From NCBI RefSeq assembly GCF_027492855.1, contig NZ_JAPUDY010000108.1:62001-126000 (forward strand): 64,000 nucleotides of DNA. The letters run 5' to 3'. Shown one piece after another: positions 8,784 through 18,648 of this stretch. Both the position numbers and the translations under genes were made by a program. Position 1 is the first letter of the stretch. Each line of letters opens with the position of its first letter. A model generated the notes under the pieces. It was given only the letters and a program-made list of their open reading frames with translations. It was not told the origin of the DNA and searched no databases. Source of the DNA: Acidovorax sp. (GTDB lineage Bacteria; Pseudomonadota; Gammaproteobacteria; Burkholderiales; Burkholderiaceae_C).

Positions 8784-8794
8784 GGGGCCGCGAC

Positions 8795-9649
8795 ATGAAG
8801 AAAGCTCTGAACTTTGGTGTTTTCCATCCGCAGCGCATCCCTGCCGTGGTGGGCCTGGTGTTCCTTGCGGGCACCGCGCTGCTGGCCGCCAACCCGGCCC
8901 ACGCAGGGCGCTCGTGCGAGTCGCAAAAACCCGTGCCCCCGCAGGTGATCGAGCGCGGCATGAAGCTGGCCGAGCAGACCTCGGTGGCGCTGGATGCCGA
9001 GCATGCACGCGCGGGCACGCAGGTGGTGGTGCTGGCCCGTGCAGGGCAGGATCTGAGCAAATACAACCTGCGCTACTCGCACTTCGGCTGGGCCTACAAA
9101 ACGGCCGAGGGGCCGTGGCGCGTGGCGCACAAGCTCAATGAGTGCGGCACGGCGGTGGGGCATCTCTACCGCCAAGGGCTGGGCGAGTTCTTCCTCGACG
9201 ACCTGTGGCGCTATGAGGCCGTGTATGCCGTGCCCACGCCCGAGGTGCAGCAGCGCCTGCTGGCCGTGCTGCAGGACAAGGACCGCACCAAGGTGCTGCA
9301 GCATTCGCCCTACAGCATGGTCAGCTATGCCTGGGGGCGCAAATACCAGCAGTCCAACCAGTGGGCGCTGGAGACGCTGGCCCTGGCCATGGAGCCCACC
9401 ACCGTGCGCTCGCGCGAGCAGGCGCAGTCTTGGCTGCGGTTCAAGGGCTACGAGCCCACCGCGCTCAAGATCGGCCCGCTCACCCGCATGGGCGGGCGCG
9501 TGGGCTCGGCCAACATTGCGTTTGACGACCACCCCAACGAGAAGCGGTTTTCGGACCGCATCGAAACCGTGACGGTGGATTCGGTGCTGGCCTGGATGCC
9601 ACGGGCGCAGTTGGCAGCAGCGCCGGTGACGGTGGTTCTGAAAAACTGA
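8795..9649 (+). CDS. DUF2145 domain protein, exported
   Basis: Predicted 284 residues from the ATG at 8795, which has AGGGG upstream; an in-frame GTG at 8780 is a weaker alternative. A signal peptide runs to PAHAG. The mature protein has the DUF2145 signature blocks: KYNLRYSHFGWAYK, WRVAHKLNECGT and SPYSMVSYAWGRKYQQSNQW. The conserved His, Cys and Tyr/Trp positions suggest an enzyme-like fold, but no activity is established for the family. It is probably co-transcribed with the small protein upstream and is followed by a dispersed repeat. Confidence 0.85.
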   Translation: MKKALNFGVFHPQRIPAVVGLVFLAGTALLAANPAHAGRSCESQKPVPPQVIERGMKLAEQTSVALDAEHARAGTQVVVLARAGQDLSKYNLRYSHFGWAYKTAEGPWRVAHKLNECGTAVGHLYRQGLGEFFLDDLWRYEAVYAVPTPEVQQRLLAVLQDKDRTKVLQHSPYSMVSYAWGRKYQQSNQWALETLALAMEPTTVRSREQAQSWLRFKGYEPTALKIGPLTRMGGRVGSANIAFDDHPNEKRFSDRIETVTVDSVLAWMPRAQLAAAPVTVVLKN

Positions 9650-9650
9650 T

Positions 9651-9705
9651 TCAAAATGGCTGCTGGCGCTTTATTGATAAGCGCTAATAGCTATTGAATT
9701 GATAG
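9651..9705. repeat. GCGCTT/AAGCGC dispersed repeat, copy A
   Basis: Contains AAAATGGCTGCTGGCGCTTT, AAGCGCTAATAGCTATTGAA and TTGATAG. It starts two bases after the DUF2145 stop. The GCGCTT...AAGCGC palindrome can form a hairpin. Six other copies are in this window. Confidence 0.85.
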
Positions 9706-9725
9706 TATTTGAAGAGGGGTTGATC

Positions 9726-10814
9726 ATGAGCAAATCCTTGCGACTGTCCGAAAAGTGGTTCCGCCGCGGCCTATGGCTGGTGGCGCTGGTGTTTGCCGGT
9801 TTCCTCATTGGCCTGGGCGGCACCATCGTGGGCGACCTGCCCAAGGTCGAAACGCCGCTGCAGGTGGATGACTTCATGGACCGCGGCGCAGCCGACACAC
9901 TGCGCGCGCAGATCAAGGAATCTCGCCAAGCCGAGCAGGATGCGCAGACGGCGCTGGAGCAGGCGCAACTGCAGCGCAGCAAGGCCCGCAGCGAAACCCT
10001 GGCTGCGCGCGAAACCTTCAGCAACTGGCTCGCTACGCGCAGCGCCACGCAACGCGCCGACCAGGACCCCGAAGTGCTGGCGCGCACCCAGGCGCTGGAT
10101 GTGCTCAAGCTCGCCGAGCGCAAGACCCAGCAGGCTGTCGAGGTGCAGCAGCAGGCCGCGCTGGACGCCCGGCAGGCGGTAGCGGCCAGGCAGGAAGAGT
10201 TGAACCAAATGGAGGCTGACGGCTACGTCAAGCTGGAGGTGGAGCGCCGCAAGGTCGAGCTGCGCGTGTTCCTGTACCGCCTGGCCCTCACGCTGCCGCT
10301 GCTGGCCATTGCGGGCTGGTTGTTCGTCAAAAAGCGCAAGGGCACCTACTGGCCGTTTGTGTGGGGCTTCATCTTCTTTGCGCTGTTTGCGTTTTTTGTG
10401 GAGCTGGTGCCCTACCTGCCCAGCTACGGCGGCTATGTGCGCTTTGTGGTGGGTCTTGTCGTCACCGCCGTGGTGGGGCGCTATGCCATCCTGGCGCTCA
10501 ATCGTTATCTGGAGCGCCAGAAACTGGCCGAGTCGCTGCCCGACCAGGAGCGCCGCAAGGAGCTGAGCTACGACGTGGCCCTGGCGCGCCTGGCCAAAAG
10601 TGTGTGCCCCGGTTGCGAGCGCCCGGTGGATCTGAAGAACGAGAAAGTGGACTTCTGCCCACACTGCGGCATTGGCTTGTTTGACCACTGTGGCCACTGC
10701 AGCACCCGCAAGAGTGCGTTTGCGCTGTTCTGCCATGCCTGCGGCACGGGCGCGCAGGTCGGCCAGCGCAACCAGCCTGCAGCGCCTGTGCAGACTCCTG
10801 CAACCTCTGCGTGA
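9726..10814 (+). CDS. Membrane protein with coiled coil and C-terminal double zinc ribbon
   Basis: Predicted 362 residues from the ATG at 9726 (GAGGGG upstream). Order of parts: an N-terminal membrane segment (~13-35), a long charged helical region rich in Ala, Gln and Arg (~50-175) that should form a coiled coil on the periplasmic side, three hydrophobic segments (~180-270), then a cytoplasmic tail with CPGCERP, FCPHCG, HCGHCS and FCHACG, i.e. two zinc-ribbon pairs. Such proteins are widespread in Burkholderiales and uncharacterised; a role in sensing or scaffolding is a guess. It follows repeat copy A. Confidence 0.75.
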   Translation: MSKSLRLSEKWFRRGLWLVALVFAGFLIGLGGTIVGDLPKVETPLQVDDFMDRGAADTLRAQIKESRQAEQDAQTALEQAQLQRSKARSETLAARETFSNWLATRSATQRADQDPEVLARTQALDVLKLAERKTQQAVEVQQQAALDARQAVAARQEELNQMEADGYVKLEVERRKVELRVFLYRLALTLPLLAIAGWLFVKKRKGTYWPFVWGFIFFALFAFFVELVPYLPSYGGYVRFVVGLVVTAVVGRYAILALNRYLERQKLAESLPDQERRKELSYDVALARLAKSVCPGCERPVDLKNEKVDFCPHCGIGLFDHCGHCSTRKSAFALFCHACGTGAQVGQRNQPAAPVQTPATSA

Positions 10815-10910
10815 TACAAAGGGAGACGGCGGCGGGTTGAAATTGTCAATACTTTTTTAACCCCCGGTGCCGTGTGTCAGACCAACCTCAACGTCTTTGT
10901 GGGAGTCCAT

Positions 10911-11297
10911 ATGGGTTTTTTCTCCAATATCTTTTCCAAGATTTTTCCGTCGGCCAACGCTGCTGAAGTCGTCGTGGCCGCGCCACCGGCATCGGCCGCC
11001 GCAGCAGCGCCTGCAGCCCCTGCGGCGCCTGCATCCATCCCGCTGGGGGATGTGGCACCCATCCTGGACGCCATGCCTGGCGCCAGTGCGCTGAACTGGC
11101 GCACCTCCATCGTTGATCTGCTCAAGCTGCTGGGCCTGGACAGCAGCATGTCCGCACGCAAGGAACTGGCTGCCGAACTGCTTTACAACGGCAGCGATGA
11201 GCCCGGCTCGGCGGCCTGGAACATCTGGCTGCACAAGCAGGTGATGCGCAGCATCGCGGCCAATGGCGGCTCGCTGCCGCCTGAACTGCGCGACTGA
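10911..11297 (+). CDS. DUF3597 family protein
   Basis: Predicted 128 residues from the ATG at 10911 (GGGAG upstream). The N-terminal MGFFSNIFSKIF is amphipathic, followed by an Ala/Pro-rich linker (~residues 15-45), then the conserved C-terminal block with LNWRTSIVDLLKLLGLDSS, ARKELAAELLYNG and NIWLHKQVM. This is the DUF3597 pattern; the fold is a small helical domain and the function is unknown. A strong intrinsic terminator follows. Confidence 0.87.
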   Translation: MGFFSNIFSKIFPSANAAEVVVAAPPASAAAAAPAAPAAPASIPLGDVAPILDAMPGASALNWRTSIVDLLKLLGLDSSMSARKELAAELLYNGSDEPGSAAWNIWLHKQVMRSIAANGGSLPPELRD

Positions 11298-11311
11298 TTC
11301 GCACCCCAAAA

Positions 11312-11350
11312 AGCCCCCTGCCATCATCGATGGCAGGGGGCTTTGTCGTT
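11312..11350 (+). terminator. Intrinsic terminator after the DUF3597 gene
   Basis: AGCCCCCTGCCAT pairs perfectly with ATGGCAGGGGGCT around a 5-base loop, followed by TTGTCGTTTT. A-rich bases precede the stem, so it may also work on the minus strand for the gene ending at 11422. Confidence 0.9.
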
Positions 11351-11404
11351 TTGGCCTCTAGCGCTTTGGTATCAAGCGCAAAATGCTATCAAATATATAG
11401 CAAA
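11348..11404. repeat. GCGCTT/AAGCGC dispersed repeat, copy B
   Basis: TTTTGGCCTCTAGCGCTTTG, ATCAAGCGC and GCTATCAAATATATAGCAA match the same layout as the other copies. It lies between the terminator and the tgt stop codon. Confidence 0.85.
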
Positions 11405-11421
11405 TTGCGGCACGCTTGCGC

Positions 11422-12663
<1,242 letters not shown>

Positions 12664-12704
12664 CTATCGCTACACTGACCTTACCGTATCGCAAGGAGAA
12701 CAAT

Positions 12705-13157
12705 ATGCTCAAGATCCTGATTGCCGTGGATGGCTCCGAACTCTCGCTGGACGCTGTGCACCACGCGCTGGCCCTGGTGCGCCAGGGGCTGAAGGCGAGC
12801 ATGGTGCTGGCCAATGTGCAAGAGCCCGCCACGCTGTACGAGCTGGTGACCACCCGCGACCCGGACCTGATCGCCGCTGCCAGCCTGGAGGCGGGCGAGC
12901 ATCTGATGGCCTCGGCGCGTGCGCTGCTGGACGCCGCTGGCGTCGCCTACGAAACCGATGTGGGCATGGGCGATGTGGCGCACACGCTGGTGGACATGAT
13001 CGAGAACTCGGGTTCGGACATGATCGTCATTGGTGCCAAGGGGCAAGGGGCCATCAGCAGTGCGCTGCTGGGCTCGGTGTCGCAGGAGGTGGCGCGTGTC
13101 AGCCCGGTGCCGGTGACCATCGTCAAGCATGCCGATGCGGGAGACGCCGAGGCCTGA
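12705..13157 (+). CDS. Universal stress protein, UspA family, ATP-binding type
   Basis: Predicted 150 residues from the ATG at 12705 with AAGGAG upstream. A single Usp domain: it starts LKILIAVDGSELS and ends with GAKGQGAISSALLGSVSQEV, which fits the G-2x-G-9x-G-S/T nucleotide-binding signature. Members bind ATP and help cells survive stress. The gene is monocistronic and followed by a bidirectional-looking hairpin. Confidence 0.93.
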   Translation: MLKILIAVDGSELSLDAVHHALALVRQGLKASMVLANVQEPATLYELVTTRDPDLIAAASLEAGEHLMASARALLDAAGVAYETDVGMGDVAHTLVDMIENSGSDMIVIGAKGQGAISSALLGSVSQEVARVSPVPVTIVKHADAGDAEA

Positions 13158-13160
13158 GCC

Positions 13161-13191
13161 CAAAAAAACAAGGGCCGCAATCTGCGGCCCT
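13161..13191 (-). terminator. Intrinsic terminator, minus strand
   Basis: AGGGCCGC pairs with GCGGCCCT around a 5-base loop; on the minus strand it is followed by TTGTTTTTTTG. It serves the gene ending at 13230 and may also close the plus-strand stress protein gene. Confidence 0.8.
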
Positions 13192-13229
13192 GGCGGGAGT
13201 TTTGAGAGGCTGAGAAGATGGCCTGGCGG

Positions 13230-13619
13230 TCAGGCCGCCTTGCGAAATGGCTCGGCAGCGGGCCGTTGCAGCTTGCCGTGGGGCAGGGTGGCCAGGCGCG
13301 AGAACATGCGGCGCACATAGCCGCGCACCCACAGGCACTTGTTGAGTTCGTCCACGGGCAGTGGGCCCGACACCACCACGATGTCGTTGGCCACGTCTTG
13401 TGCGCCTGCGGCCCGCAGGCGGCGACGGGTGTTGTTGGCCCACGATTGGATGCGCGTGGGGCTGCCGTGCTGGTGCACCTCGCCCGTGTGCTTGTCGAAC
13501 GCAATGGCCACCGTGTCGGTTTTGAGCTTGAAGCGGCGTTCACCCGTCACGGCGCTGGGCGTGTCGCGCATGTCATACAGGTAGTAGCTGCCTGCCTTGA
13601 GCTGGTATTGCATGTCCAT
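13230..13619 (-). CDS. Hypothetical protein, ~129 residues
   Basis: Starts at the ATG at 13619 with AGAGGAA upstream. No signal peptide or membrane segment. The N-terminal half has alternating strands (QYQLKAGSYYLYDMRDTPS, RRFKLKTDTVAIAFD), the C-terminal half is basic and helical (NNTRRRLRAAG, VRGYVRRMFSRLATLP). Composition and codon use fit a real gene, and a terminator follows. I do not recognise the family; a nucleic-acid or lipid-surface binding role would fit the charge but is speculation. Confidence 0.7.
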   Translation of the reverse strand: MDMQYQLKAGSYYLYDMRDTPSAVTGERRFKLKTDTVAIAFDKHTGEVHQHGSPTRIQSWANNTRRRLRAAGAQDVANDIVVVSGPLPVDELNKCLWVRGYVRRMFSRLATLPHGKLQRPAAEPFRKAA

Positions 13620-13927
13620 GGGGGTGTTCCTCTCTGTCGGCATTGTCGAGGGCGCACGGTGTGGGCAATGGCTGGTATTACGGCCAAAAAGCCACGCTTT
13701 TCAGGGGTGCAGCGCGGGCGCCATGCCGGTGTCGGTGCGGGTGCCATTGTGGCGGCGCATCGGCGCCATCGCGCAAAACTTGAGGGCGATGCTGTAACAA
13801 GTTGTGAGCAATCAATCCCAGGGCCTTGTGCGTCCGGGCTCTCCGCGGCCCGGCCGAGGGGCGCAGCGCACAAAACTGGCGCTGCCCCAGCGCGGGGCTC
13901 CAAGCAAGCGCCTCAGGAGGATGTGCT

Positions 13928-15121
13928 CTAGAAGTCCACCAGGCTCAGCCCCACGCTGAACACGGTGCGTTTGCGGTTGTAGTCGATCATGCTGTCGCCA
14001 TAGCCGCTGAACAGGGAGGTGTGCAGGCGCAGGTTGCTCTTGCCGCCAAAAAGGCCGGTGCCCAGTGTTTGCAGCCATTCCAGGCGCACCGATCCCCGGT
14101 CGCTGCTGGCCAGCGAGTGGCGCACGGTGGCGCCCACGGTGTTGTCCTGGTTGATGTTCCAGAACAGCGCCAACTCGCCACGGCCGATGTAGTCGCTGAT
14201 GCCGGGGTTGTCGTCGCTGTTAGCGCTTTCGGGAATACGCTTCCACAGGCGCGCCCGCAGGCTGAAGCGGTTGTCCAGCTCCATGCCGGTCATCAGGTAG
14301 GCGCGGTTCCAGCTGCGCGACAGGGGCTTGCTTTGGCCGTTGGACTGGTGCACCAGCCCGATACCGCTGTAGCGCCACTTCCAGCCCAGCGGCAACTGGG
14401 CCGTGGTGGGGTAGACGTAAATCAGCTCGGGCTCGTGGTCGGTGGTGCGGAAGGGGCGCGAGATTTCGGGGGTGAACAGCTGCCAGTACGACTGCTGGGT
14501 GTAGCCGAACCACAGCGAATCCTTGAGCGTGGGGTGGCCCTGCGTGAGCAGGCCCTGGGCCAGCTTGGTGCGCACGGACAGCTGGATACGGTTTTCGGTG
14601 CGGCGGTAGGGCGTGGATTCGGTGGCGGAATGGTCGGCCGCGTCCGAGGTGGGTTGGCGGTTGACATAGTTCGATGCGACCACCGAGACCGTGAGGGGCC
14701 GATAGCCCCGGAAGCTGAAGGTGCCGCAATCGGTGCCCGACTCCAGCTCCCAGAAGCGCGAGAGATCACTGTACTGCGGGTCGCGGCAGCCTTCGGTGTG
14801 TGCCACGTCGATGACGCGGGTGGCGGGCAGGGTGGTGTCCACGGGGGGTGGAGGGGCTGCTGCGGCTGTTTCGGTGGACGATGCGCCGGGCGCCTGCCAG
14901 CTTTGCCCTGCGGCCCACTGATCGAAGCAGGCCAGGCGCGCCTGGTTGTCGCCAGAGAGCGCGGCACAGCGGCGCCAGGCGCTGTCGGCACCGGCCGTAG
15001 GTGTGATGGCTGTCGAAGGCGCCGACTGCGCGAGCGCGGCGCCCGCAGGCGCCAGGGTGGCCAGCACCAGCGCTGCTGCACGGTGCAGGGGCCGCAAGGT
15101 GGTCGGGGCGGTAGGGCGCAT
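13928..15121 (-). CDS. pldA: Outer membrane phospholipase A
   Basis: Predicted 397 residues from the ATG at 15121, whose A overlaps the stop of the upstream gene (TGATG), so translation is probably coupled. A signal peptide ends around AALAQS, and a Pro/Ala linker precedes the barrel. Catalytic residues match E. coli OMPLA by spacing: His258 and Ser260 in HQSNG, Asn272 in SRSWNR (142, 144 and 156 in E. coli). The enzyme hydrolyses phospholipids that reach the outer leaflet after envelope damage. The C-terminus ends in an aromatic-rich strand (FSVGLSLVDF), typical of outer membrane proteins. It is longer than the E. coli enzyme because of the N-terminal extension, which includes a Cys pair (RRCAAL, RLACFDQW). 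Confidence 0.94.
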   Translation of the reverse strand: MRPTAPTTLRPLHRAAALVLATLAPAGAALAQSAPSTAITPTAGADSAWRRCAALSGDNQARLACFDQWAAGQSWQAPGASSTETAAAAPPPPVDTTLPATRVIDVAHTEGCRDPQYSDLSRFWELESGTDCGTFSFRGYRPLTVSVVASNYVNRQPTSDAADHSATESTPYRRTENRIQLSVRTKLAQGLLTQGHPTLKDSLWFGYTQQSYWQLFTPEISRPFRTTDHEPELIYVYPTTAQLPLGWKWRYSGIGLVHQSNGQSKPLSRSWNRAYLMTGMELDNRFSLRARLWKRIPESANSDDNPGISDYIGRGELALFWNINQDNTVGATVRHSLASSDRGSVRLEWLQTLGTGLFGGKSNLRLHTSLFSGYGDSMIDYNRKRTVFSVGLSLVDF

Positions 15122-15642
15122 CACTGCCACCCCGCCTGCCTGCGCATCACGAACGGAATGGCCGATGGAGCCGAAGGGGTGGGGTTGGCGTTGTTCCATG
15201 TTCCGCGTATTTCCTTGCCGCAACTTCCATCCACGACCCGGCCCGTCCAGGTGGCGCTGATGTTGGTGCCGTTGATCGATTCTTCCAGCGTCAGGTCGCC
15301 GTCATCGACGTCGCCGCTGACCTGGGCCGTGGTGCCCGCGCGTTGCACTGTACCGCGCACGCTCTGCGCCAGCTCGGGGTGTGGGCCCAGTTGCAGCGTG
15401 GCGGTTGCGCGCGCCTGTGGGGTGGGCGCATTCGCCGCAGCGGGCTGCAAGCCTAACTCTGCGTTCCAGCGGCCTTGCAGATGCTGGTGGCTTGTGTCCG
15501 CAGCCGTGGGGCAGGCTGCGGTGGATTGTGGAATATTTTGGCTGCTATCGCTTGTAGGATAAGCGCTGATAGCTATCAAAAACAAAGCAGTCTGCGCCAG
15601 TGGCAATGCCTGCCTGTGTTTGTGGGTAGGGGATGGTGCCAT
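15121..15642 (-). CDS. Small exported protein upstream of pldA, with repeat-derived signal sequence
   Basis: Predicted 173 residues from the ATG at 15642; no later ATG could give an alternative start. The N-terminus has a basic MAPSPTHKHRQ and a hydrophobic stretch LPLAQTALFLIAISAYP that acts as a probable signal peptide. Residues ~20-36 of it are encoded by a copy of the dispersed GCGCTT repeat. The mature part has Trp/Gly-spaced strands (LQGRWNAELGL, ISATWTGRVV, IRGTWNN), a lipocalin-like or avidin-like pattern of short beta hairpins, and two cysteines. No family recognised. It overlaps pldA by one base, which suggests a shared envelope role. Confidence 0.65.
   Translation of the reverse strand: MAPSPTHKHRQALPLAQTALFLIAISAYPTSDSSQNIPQSTAACPTAADTSHQHLQGRWNAELGLQPAAANAPTPQARATATLQLGPHPELAQSVRGTVQRAGTTAQVSGDVDDGDLTLEESINGTNISATWTGRVVDGSCGKEIRGTWNNANPTPSAPSAIPFVMRRQAGWQ
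15535..15586. repeat. GCGCTT/AAGCGC dispersed repeat, copy C (inside a coding region)
   Basis: TTTTGGCTGCTATCGCTTG, AAGCGCTGATAGCTATCAAA. It lies within the 5' end of the gene at 15121-15642 and, read on the minus strand, supplies FLIAISAYPTSDSSQN of its leader. Confidence 0.8.
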
Positions 15643-15669
15643 GGGTGGGGCTTGTTTTGGGTGGGCGGC

Positions 15670-17745
15670 TCAGGCCACGGGCGGGGCGCTGGCCGCCAGC
15701 GCCTTCTTGGCGGCGAACTCGGCGCGCAGGGCCTTGAGCTTTTCGCGCGGGTCTTCGCGGGCCGTGGTTTTGTCCAGGCCCATCTCGGCGATGAAGCGGC
15801 TGGGTTGTGCGGCCACCATCTCGCGGCCCTTCTTGCGCCGCTTGGTCCAGCTCACGGCCAGGGTGCGCTGGGCGCGGGTGATGCCCACGTACATCAGGCG
15901 GCGTTCCTCTTGCAGGCGCTGCAGCGTGTCGTCGCTCACCTTGTGCTGGCGGCCTTCGTCGTCGTCGAGCTTGAAGGGCAACATGCCTTCGGTTACGCCC
16001 ACCAGCACCACGTGCGGCCACTCCAGCCCCTTGCTGGCGTGCAGGGTGGACAGCGTGACCATGTCCTGGTCCTTCTCGCGCTCGGAGATGGTGGACAGCA
16101 GCGCAATGGTTTGCGACACCTCCAGCAAGCTCTTGGTTTCCCTGGCCACCACCGCACCTGCTGTGTCGTCGATCTGGCCGCCCGCGCGCTGGGCCATCCA
16201 GTCGCAAAACTCCATCACGTTGCTCCAGCGCGCGGCCGCTACCTTTTCGCTGTCTTCGTTGTCGTACAGGTGCTGCTCGTAGCCGATCTCTTTGAGCCAG
16301 TCGTTCAGAAAGGTGCGCGACTCTTCGGCGCCGTGCACGCGGCGTGCGCTGTACTCCAGGTAGTTGATGTAGCGGCCGAACTCGTGCAGTCCGTCCATGG
16401 CGCGTTTGGGCACGGCGGCGGGCAGCATGCCGTTGAACAGCGCGCCGAACATGCTTTGTTTGTGCTGCGTGGCAAACGCGCCCAGGGCGGCCAGCGTGGT
16501 GTGGCCGATGCCGCGTTTGGGCGTGGTGATGGCGCGCAAAAACGCCGGGTCGTCGTCGTTGTTGATCCACAGCCGGAACCAGGCGCACAGGTCCTTGATT
16601 TCCGCGCGGTCGAAAAAGCTGGTGCCGCCCGACACCTTGTAGGGAATGTTGACCTTGCGCAGCGCCTTCTCGAACGGCTTGGCCTGGTGGTTGGCGCGGT
16701 ACAGGATGGCAAAGCTTTTCCAGTCCGGCGGCGGGTTGCTGGCCGCGCGCAGGCTCTGGATGCGGGCGACGGCGCGCTCGGCCTCGTGCTCCTCGCTGTC
16801 GGCGTCCACCACACGCACGGGCTCGCCCTCGCCCAGCTCGCTGAACAGCGTCTTGGGAAACAGCTTGGGGTTGGGCCCGATCACGTTGTTGGCCGCGCGC
16901 AGGATGGCACTGGTGGAGCGGTAGTTCTGCTCCAGCTTGATGACCTTGAGGTGCGGGAAGTCGATGGGCAGCTTTTTCAGGTTGTCCAGCGTGGCGCCGC
17001 GCCAGCCGTAGATGGACTGGTCGTCGTCGCCCACGGCCGTGAAATGGCCCTTCTCGCCCACCAGCAACTTGAGCAGCTCGTATTGCGTGGCGTTGGTGTC
17101 CTGGTATTCATCGACCAGCACATGGCTGAGCGCGGCCTGCCACTTGGCGCGTACTTCCGGGAAGTCGCGCAGCAGGCGCAGCGGCATGCCGATGAGGTCG
17201 TCGAAGTCCACGCTCTGGTAGGCCGCCAGGCGCTCCTCATAGCGCGCCATCAGCGTGGCGATGATGCGCTCGTTGTCATCGGCCGCCTGGGCCAGCGCCT
17301 GCTCGGAGGTCAGGCCCATGTTTTTCCACTTGCTGATCACCCACTGCCACTGCCGCGCCGTGGCCATGTCGGTGGTGCCGCCCGAGGCCTCCTTCAGGAT
17401 GCCCGTCACGTCGTCGGCATCGAGAATGCTGAACTGGGGCTTGAGGCCCAGCACATGGCCGTCCTCACGCACCATGCGCACGCCCAGGGCGTGGAAGGTG
17501 CACACCAGCACCTCCTTGGCGCGGCGGCCGATGAGGTGCTGCGCGCGCTCGCGCATTTCGGACGCCGCCTTGTTCGTGAAGGTGATGGCCGCAATACGCT
17601 TGGGCTCCATGCCCTTTTCGATCATGTGGGCGATCTTCTGCGTGATCACCCGCGTCTTGCCAGAACCCGCACCGGCCAGCACCAGGCACGCGCCATCGGT
17701 GTAGTGGACAGCCTGGAGCTGGGCGAGATTAAGACCGGCGGACAT
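15670..17745 (-). CDS. rep: ATP-dependent DNA helicase Rep
   Basis: Predicted 691 residues from the ATG at 17745 (MSAGLNLAQLQAVHY); E. coli Rep has 673. A superfamily 1A 3'-5' helicase that clears proteins ahead of replication forks. Seen in order: Q-motif N-terminus (LNLAQLQAV), Walker A GAGSGKT with Lys30, AITFTNKAASEMRERA, DEYQDTN with Asp212-Glu213, GDDDQSIYGWRGA, LEQNYRST, TLHASKGLEWPHVVLVG, RRLMYVGITRAQ. The C-terminal tail is short and basic. Its upstream region holds no gene for ~450 bases. Confidence 0.94.
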   Translation of the reverse strand: MSAGLNLAQLQAVHYTDGACLVLAGAGSGKTRVITQKIAHMIEKGMEPKRIAAITFTNKAASEMRERAQHLIGRRAKEVLVCTFHALGVRMVREDGHVLGLKPQFSILDADDVTGILKEASGGTTDMATARQWQWVISKWKNMGLTSEQALAQAADDNERIIATLMARYEERLAAYQSVDFDDLIGMPLRLLRDFPEVRAKWQAALSHVLVDEYQDTNATQYELLKLLVGEKGHFTAVGDDDQSIYGWRGATLDNLKKLPIDFPHLKVIKLEQNYRSTSAILRAANNVIGPNPKLFPKTLFSELGEGEPVRVVDADSEEHEAERAVARIQSLRAASNPPPDWKSFAILYRANHQAKPFEKALRKVNIPYKVSGGTSFFDRAEIKDLCAWFRLWINNDDDPAFLRAITTPKRGIGHTTLAALGAFATQHKQSMFGALFNGMLPAAVPKRAMDGLHEFGRYINYLEYSARRVHGAEESRTFLNDWLKEIGYEQHLYDNEDSEKVAAARWSNVMEFCDWMAQRAGGQIDDTAGAVVARETKSLLEVSQTIALLSTISEREKDQDMVTLSTLHASKGLEWPHVVLVGVTEGMLPFKLDDDEGRQHKVSDDTLQRLQEERRLMYVGITRAQRTLAVSWTKRRKKGREMVAAQPSRFIAEMGLDKTTAREDPREKLKALRAEFAAKKALAASAPPVA

Positions 17746-18194
17746 GGGGAAATGCTGAGGGTAGTGGCCCGGCCCAGTGGGGGGCAAGAACGTGAACACG
17801 TTCCAGAGGGCACGCATCATACCTTGCGCACTGCTGGGCACGCCTGTGTGGCGATCTCGTGTCAGGATTGTTAACAAGGGTGACCTTGCACCAGCCATTG
17901 AAGCTGGATCAAGGCGTGGGCGAGCCCCGGACCTATCCTCATGCGGAAACTGTTTGCGTATGTGGACGGTCTGTTCAAAGTTTTTTCATCGCGTCCATGC
18001 CCTGCAGACGCAGTTTTTGCGGGCACGATAAAAACACTTTGAACGGGCTCCAAGGGATATGACATGAAGAAGAAGCGCTTGAAGGGGTATCTCATCGGGA
18101 GGCCGCAGGCGGGCGCCTGTTTCCACAACGCCGTTGCATCCAAAGGATCCTGCCCATCTTTCTTCTAGGTCCAGGGTCTTCGGGGAATTCAGGG
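17746..18194. other. Intergenic region upstream of rep, with a long imperfect inverted repeat
   Basis: No convincing gene. It contains the palindrome TTGTTAACAA near 17870 and two oppositely oriented copies of GTTCAAAGT with T/A tracts at 17973-17986 and 18030-18044. These could pair as the base of a stem-loop of ~70 bases. Confidence 0.5.
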
Positions 18195-18515
18195 ATGCCG
18201 CATCGGCAGCGTAGGCAAACCCCCTCTTCAGTGCAGGAGCAGGGGGTGATGGGCCACCTGCTCGCGGGCGCCCGCGTGCCGCAGGGCACCACAAAAACCT
18301 TGCAAGAACTCCGGGCCATGGCGCGCCACCATGGTCAGCAGGCACGGCTGTGCAGCCGCAAGCTGGCGGTGCTGCTGCGTTTTTACCGGGCGAAACCGCA
18401 GCGCAACGCGTGGATGTACACCGAGGCCATGGGCCTGTCGCGCCAACTGGTTTTTCATCTGCGCTACGCGAGCACCTTGTCGCGCATCATCGCTGCCCTC
18501 AAGGATCGCAACTGA
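18195..18515 (+). CDS. Possible small basic protein of unknown function
   Basis: An open frame of 106 residues, with an internal ATG at 18249 as alternative start. The C-terminal half (RKLAVLLRFYRAKPQRNAW, LSRQLVFHLRYASTLSRIIA) is helical, basic and looks protein-like; the N-terminal part does not. No Shine-Dalgarno is clear and no family was recognised. It could be a spurious frame in GC-rich DNA. Confidence 0.35.
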   Translation: MPHRQRRQTPSSVQEQGVMGHLLAGARVPQGTTKTLQELRAMARHHGQQARLCSRKLAVLLRFYRAKPQRNAWMYTEAMGLSRQLVFHLRYASTLSRIIAALKDRN

Positions 18516-18648
18516 ATGGTGCGTGACGCTGCAGAACATTGAAAAGAATTCAGTTCGGGGCGTTTTGGAGAAAACTTGCTTGCGCAGACAGCCAGGGTTT
18601 GGATACTGCAAGGTTTCACTGTCTCTTTCTGAGCATGGGCTTGTCGTG

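Noticed and set aside
15475-17874. 799-residue open frame antisense to rep
   Set aside because: A shadow of the Rep helicase gene, which shows all helicase motifs.
18064-18168. Short frame beginning MKKKRLKGYLIG
   Set aside because: Only 34 codons, no family, and the coding character is poor.
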